Source of the DNA: Chara braunii
Lineage: Eukaryota; Streptophyta; Charophyceae; Charales; Characeae
Reading direction: 5' to 3'
Length of the DNA: 43,380 bases
Assembly: GCA_003427395.1 (NCBI GenBank)
Contig: BFEA01000393.1
Coordinates: 68,941 to 112,320, forward strand
Of the stretch, positions 39,734 to 43,380 are shown in pieces. The notes beneath the pieces are model-generated. The model worked only from the letters and a program-made list of their open reading frames with translations. It did not search any database and was not told where the DNA came from. The translations under genes and the position numbers were made by a program. How positions within the stretch are numbered: position 1 is the first letter of the stretch; every line of letters begins with the position of its first letter.

Positions 39734-39895
39734 TAGTTCATACATAGTTCATACCTGGTTTGTGATGGTTGATGTTTGGTTCATACTTGGTTCAGACCTA
39801 TTTCACCTGGTTCATGCTTGGTTCAGGCATGGTTTGAACATGCTTCACAAGTGATCAACTAGTTCATATCTGGTTCATACCTGGTTCATCCGTAT
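39734..39895. repeat. Minisatellite of TGGTTCATAC-type units
   Basis: About a dozen diverged decamers (TAGTTCATAC, TGGTTCATAC, TGGTTCAGAC, TGGTTCATGC and similar) are packed in 160 bases, partly phased at 10 bp. Confidence 0.85.
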
Positions 39896-40774
39896 TTGAT
39901 CTATAACCGGATAGTATGCTAGACGTTCAGGAATGTAAGAGCCTACTAAGAGGTATTTAAAAAGTGAGTCAGCATACACCTGGTCCTGGCTGGTTCATAG
40001 TAGGGTTAAGGGATTAGGATGTGAGAGCATATGAGACAAGCAGGGACAGGAACACTCTAACAAGATTGAATTGTTCTTCACTCAGGGCAGAGACACTTGT
40101 TATGCTCATAAAAACGTGATTAAAAAAAAATAAATCCAGTGGGCTTCATTCGTGGGGGGACATTAACAACAATAGATGCCTTTACTATCTCGAACAGTTG
40201 CTAGTACTTGCGCCTCACCTCCATTTTTGCAGCTTCCAGCTCTGCATTCAGCTCTCGCACATGCTCATGCAATGTGTTATTTACACCCTGTACCATATGG
40301 ATTTCCAGAAGTCAGAACACAGTCCAACTAAGAAAGAAAAAGGAAAGCCATCTGATTCGCCTCTCGTGCTTGTCTGAGTCATAAAGACAAGCTGACACAA
40401 GCTGAAAGCCAAAGCAAATCATGCTTTCCAGCATTAGCAACTGAGCTGCACAATCGAATATGCAGAGTTTCCTTACCAGGCTAGGACCATAAACTGCAAG
40501 CAACTAACACCATCCACTGCATACCCAACCCAAACCCACATTTTAAAGAAGGGAAAAACAACAGATTGGAGTCTTGGAGAACCGAGCATTTGCGAATAAC
40601 TGCCTCCCTTTTCATTTCCCCCGCCCCCATCGAGTAACAGCAGTGTCTAAAGCCAACACTCTCCCACACACCACACACAACCCACTCACACCAATCTTGA
40701 TCCATATGACAACCGGCAAGCAAGAGGACGATAAGAACTACATCCCTCTGCTAGTAAATTGAGACCTGGGCACA

Positions 40775-40905
40775 GTTATTTAAACCACCAGTACCTCCGA
40801 GCTTCTTTTTTTTCCAATGTGCAATTCTGCCCGTTCCTACAATACCGGGCAGTCGTTGTAGGCTGAGACTTTCCATCGGTAGCTGGGCAGTGTACTGGTG
40901 GTGCA
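40775..40905. mobile_element. Small inverted-repeat element (TTAAACCACCA family), 130 bp
   Basis: TTTAAACCACCAGTACCTCC at the left end and the reverse complement of the right end, TTTGCACCACCAGTACACTG, are inverted repeats. An internal stem CTGCCCG / CGGGCAG lies in the middle. A single left-type end, TTAAACCACCAGTACCTGG, also occurs at 43064. Such short elements are non-autonomous. Confidence 0.55.
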
Positions 40906-40976
40906 AAACCATAGTGTCCTCCCTGGTATGGCTATAGGCCAATCCACATGATAGCAATGGTGCAGTCAGCATGATC

Positions 40977-40977
<1 letters not shown>

Positions 40978-41033
<56 letters not shown>
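40978..41033. repeat. (CA)n microsatellite
   Basis: Uninterrupted CA dinucleotides. Confidence 0.95.
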
Positions 41034-41034
<1 letters not shown>

Positions 41035-41035
<1 letters not shown>

Positions 41036-41765
41036 TGTACTCCAATAGAGGGGTCAAGGGGATAAGGCAAAGCACTGACACTAATGCTATTCATCACAAA
41101 CGACTCACTCATGTTGCCGTCATCCCCATCACTCCATGGCTAGACAACCTCCCTTTCACTTTGTTGTCTGGCCCCTGGAGAGTATACACCCCAACACAAG
41201 AATTAGTTGCACCACAACACAAAAGGCTCCACTAACAAGAAAGCGCCGACCACACTGCAAACGGTCTGAAAAAACTTCAAGAGCCCTTTGTGTTGGCCCA
41301 CAAAGCCACCATGAATCATACCAACCTCCACAAGATCTTCCGGCAAGGCTCAGAGAGTGTTTGATTTGGGTGTCATTCCCATGGGCTGCTCCTATGGAGC
41401 ACATGGAAGAAGACAAGTCTCCCAGGGTGTTTTAAGCAATAGCGCTCCTGGTGTTGTGTGGAGATCCTGTGGAGTTTGGTATGATTTATGGTGGCTTTGT
41501 GGGCCGACACAAAGAGCTCTCCAAGTTTTTTCAGACGATTTGCAGTGTGGTCGCCGCTTTCTTGTTAGTTTAGCCTTTTCTGTTGTGGTGGAACTAATTC
41601 TTGTGTTGGGGTCTATACACCCCTGGGGCCAGACAACAAAGTGAAAGGGAGGTTGTCTAGCCATGGAGCGATGAGGATGATGGTGACATGAGTAAGTTGT
41701 TTGAGATGAATAGTATTAGTGGCAGTGCTTTGTCTTATGCCCTTGACTCCTTTATAGAGTATAAT
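41035..41765. mobile_element. Foldback-like inverted repeat, arms about 310 bp
   Basis: The left arm (41035-41345) and the right arm (about 41450-41765) are inverted copies at roughly 85-90 percent identity around a spacer of about 105 bp. For example, CCATGGCTAGACAACCTCCC at 41133 mirrors GGGAGGTTGTCTAGCCATGG at 41646. Matching ends are GTACTCCAATAGAGGGGTC and its mirror near 41750. No protein is encoded. It could be a foldback transposon or an inverted duplication of a longer element. Confidence 0.75.
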
Positions 41766-42208
41766 GTATATATCGGTGCAAGTGTGCTGCTCCAGCGGCA
41801 GACGGGTGTGTCGGCACTTGCTGCTCAACCACCCAAACCTGTGCAACCTTGCATCTTCTCATATATTGCCTATCCATACATTTTCTGTTTGATGGATATT
41901 TTTGTGATTATTTGTGGTTGGAAGGAGGAGAGAATTTGGGGATCGTTAAAAAACACACATTCCGGTCTTGCTAGCTCTCTGTCTGGCAGATTTGACCGGT
42001 TAGGATCGGGCTCGTACTAACGAGTTATTCTTCTTTCGTGGTCGGATGTTTTGATGGTTGTCAATTGTTTATTTACATGGCCTAATTCTTTGCCCTGCTT
42101 TACAGCGTGGGCTGTCTTTTTTATGAGGGAATGTCTGTGGGTGGCCAAAAGTTTATTCACGGTGGGAATGTATGTTTGGAGTTCTGGCCACAGTATCTTC
42201 ACGAGGAG

Positions 42209-42600
42209 GCTCAGAGAGTGTCTGCTGTGGGTGTCATTCCCATGGGCTGCAGTGTCTGCTGCGGGCATCATTCCCATGGGCTGCTCCTATGGATCACATG
42301 GAAGAAGCTGGGCTTCCAGGGTGTTTTAAGCAGTAACGCTCCTGGTGTTGCCTGGAGATCTTGTGGAGTTTGATATGATTTATGGTGGCTTTGTTGGCCG
42401 ACACAGAGGACCTCTGAGTTTTTTCAGACCATTTGCATTATCTTGTCAGTGGAGCCTCCTGCGTTGTGGTGCAACTAACTCTTGTGTTGGGGTCTATACA
42501 CTCCAGGGGCCAGATAACAAAATGAAAGGGAGGTTGTCTAGCCATGGAGTGATGCGCATGACGGTGACATGAGTAAGTCGCTTGAGATGAATAGTATTAG
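42209..42600. repeat. Direct partial copy of 41347-41720
   Basis: It repeats the spacer and right arm of the foldback structure in the same orientation (GTGTCATTCCCATGGGCTGC, TGTTTTAAGCAGTAACGCTC, GGGAGGTTGTCTAGCCATGG at 42528). An internal near-duplication GTGTCATTCCCATGGGCTGC / GCATCATTCCCATGGGCTGC lies at 42233-42282. The copy ends where the gypsy RNase H remnant begins. Confidence 0.8.
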
Positions 42601-42604
42601 TGCA

Positions 42605-43062
42605 GGCTCCCTAGTGACGAGGTAGCAGCCTTGACTTATGAGCGTGAGCGTTGCGCCCTTCGACAGGCTTTGGACCATTGGCATCATTACCTGCTAGGGC
42701 GACACTTCAACGTATATTCATATCATGAAACTCTCCGTTGGTTGAAGACCCAGGCCCAGATGACTCCTAAGTTGAGTAGGTGGGCTGGGGAAATTGATCA
42801 GTTTGATTTTGAGTTGAAACCAGTCAAGGGTAGGTATAACATCGTCGTTGATACATTGAGCAGATGCAGATTTCTTTGGTGCAATTATGACTTACCTAGA
42901 CACTGGCACCAATCTGCAGTAAAAGATCCAGGCTGCATACGCTGATGATCCCGTGTATAGTACGTTGATAAAGAAGGTACAAACCACACCTCAAGAAGTG
43001 CCTGATTTCAGAATGGCCAATGGATTGCTGTTTGAGAAGACTGATAGGCTTTGCATACTGTG
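42605..43062 (+). pseudogene. Ty3/gypsy RNase H-like domain, fragment
   Basis: The frame encodes LTYERERCALRQALDHWHHY, LLGRHFNVYSYHETLRWLKT, PKLSRWAGEIDQFDFELKPV and YNIVVDTLSR. This is the RNase H-like C-terminal part of a gypsy RT, which removes RNA from the RNA-DNA hybrid. The usual SDHETL is SYHETL, losing an expected catalytic Asp. After a frameshift near 42862 it continues ADFFGAIMTYLD, with a stop at 42920-42922, then AYADDPVYSTLIKKVQ and ANGLLFEKTDRLC, the lead-in to the integrase zinc-binding domain, ending near 43062. It is a fragment, not an active copy. Confidence 0.85.
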
Positions 43063-43063
43063 T

Positions 43064-43095
43064 AGTTAAACCACCAGTACCTGGCCCAGCTATCG
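43064..43095. repeat. Single end of the TTAAACCACCA family
   Basis: TTAAACCACCAGTACCTGGC joins directly to the end of the gypsy fragment. No inverted partner is found before the window end. The rest, 43100-43300, holds an A-rich tract (AAAAACGAAAAAAA, AAATAAATAAATAAA) and no gene. Confidence 0.35.
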
Positions 43096-43301
43096 AGTCC
43101 GAGCCTCGGCCGACCGGTACGTCGATCCGTGCCGAGGCTGGGACTACCGGGGGCAGGCATCCCGAATGTCCATGTGAAGCGGACGAAAAAAACGGGAAAA
43201 GAAAATCAGGGAAAAAAAAAACGAAAAAAAAAATAAAATAAATAAATAAATGGGTTCATCCCCGCTTTGAACGGCTTCGGAAAGGCGATTTGTTTGAAAG
43301 T

Positions 43302-43304
<3 letters not shown>

Positions 43305-43380
<76 letters not shown>
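43305..43380. repeat. (GA)n microsatellite at the window end
   Basis: AG dinucleotides run uninterrupted to the last base, so the tract is cut by the window. Confidence 0.95.

Noticed and set aside
41156-41664. Paired 86-99-residue frames on opposite strands as genes
   Set aside because: They mirror one another because they lie in the two arms of an inverted repeat.

Overview
The window looks like repeat-rich nuclear DNA from a eukaryote with a large genome. It holds decayed non-LTR retrotransposons (LINEs) with an APE-type endonuclease, reverse transcriptase and zf-RVT, Ty3/gypsy fragments, retroposed U6 snRNA, terminal-inverted-repeat elements and long microsatellites. The plant-type LINE and gypsy protein styles suggest a streptophyte; a charophyte alga such as Chara fits my memory of similar proteins, but this is a low-confidence inference. 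I see no intact host protein-coding gene. Nearly every open frame is a transposon remnant or a chance frame.

Layout: 1-1289 is an exact second copy of 10853-12141 and ends at a Nextera mate-pair junction adapter (1291-1328), so the first 1.3 kb is very probably an assembly artefact. 1329-5700 holds dispersed repeats, tandem duplications and low-complexity DNA. 5750-10015 is a decayed LINE (LINE-A, +). 10250-10757 is an inverted-repeat element carrying two hammerhead-ribozyme-like cores. 12612-17046 is a better preserved LINE (LINE-B, +), which meets a related LINE (LINE-C, -, 17061-19925) tail to tail. A 95-N gap lies inside LINE-C. 19948-23700 has an unidentified open frame, a third hammerhead-like core, a (CA)n tract and a triplicated segment.

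23700-30065 is the richest part for small elements: a U6 retrocopy with target-site duplications, a pogo/Tigger-like MITE with TA duplications, a repeat (R) present twice in opposite orientations, one copy of which is split by a second MITE-like family, an AT-rich block of tandem units, an array of eight hairpins with a constant loop and covarying arms (27194-27799), and a U6 pseudogene broken by a short poly-A insertion. 30064-31840 (-) is a Ty3/gypsy gag pseudogene with a CCHC knuckle, with a possible tRNA-Met primer-binding site at 33105-33115. 34700-37600 is a fourth LINE (LINE-D, -) whose RT is split by another copy of the MITE-like family with 8-bp target-site duplications. 38280-42600 contains small inverted-repeat elements, a minisatellite, and a foldback-like 0.7 kb inverted repeat plus a direct partial copy. 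42605-43062 (+) is a gypsy RNase H remnant.

Functionally, the LINEs provide a plausible source of the retrotransposition machinery that made the U6 copies and poly-A insertions. The short inverted-repeat elements have no transposase here and would depend on enzymes encoded elsewhere. The two most unusual signals are the covarying hairpin array and the hammerhead-bearing inverted-repeat element.
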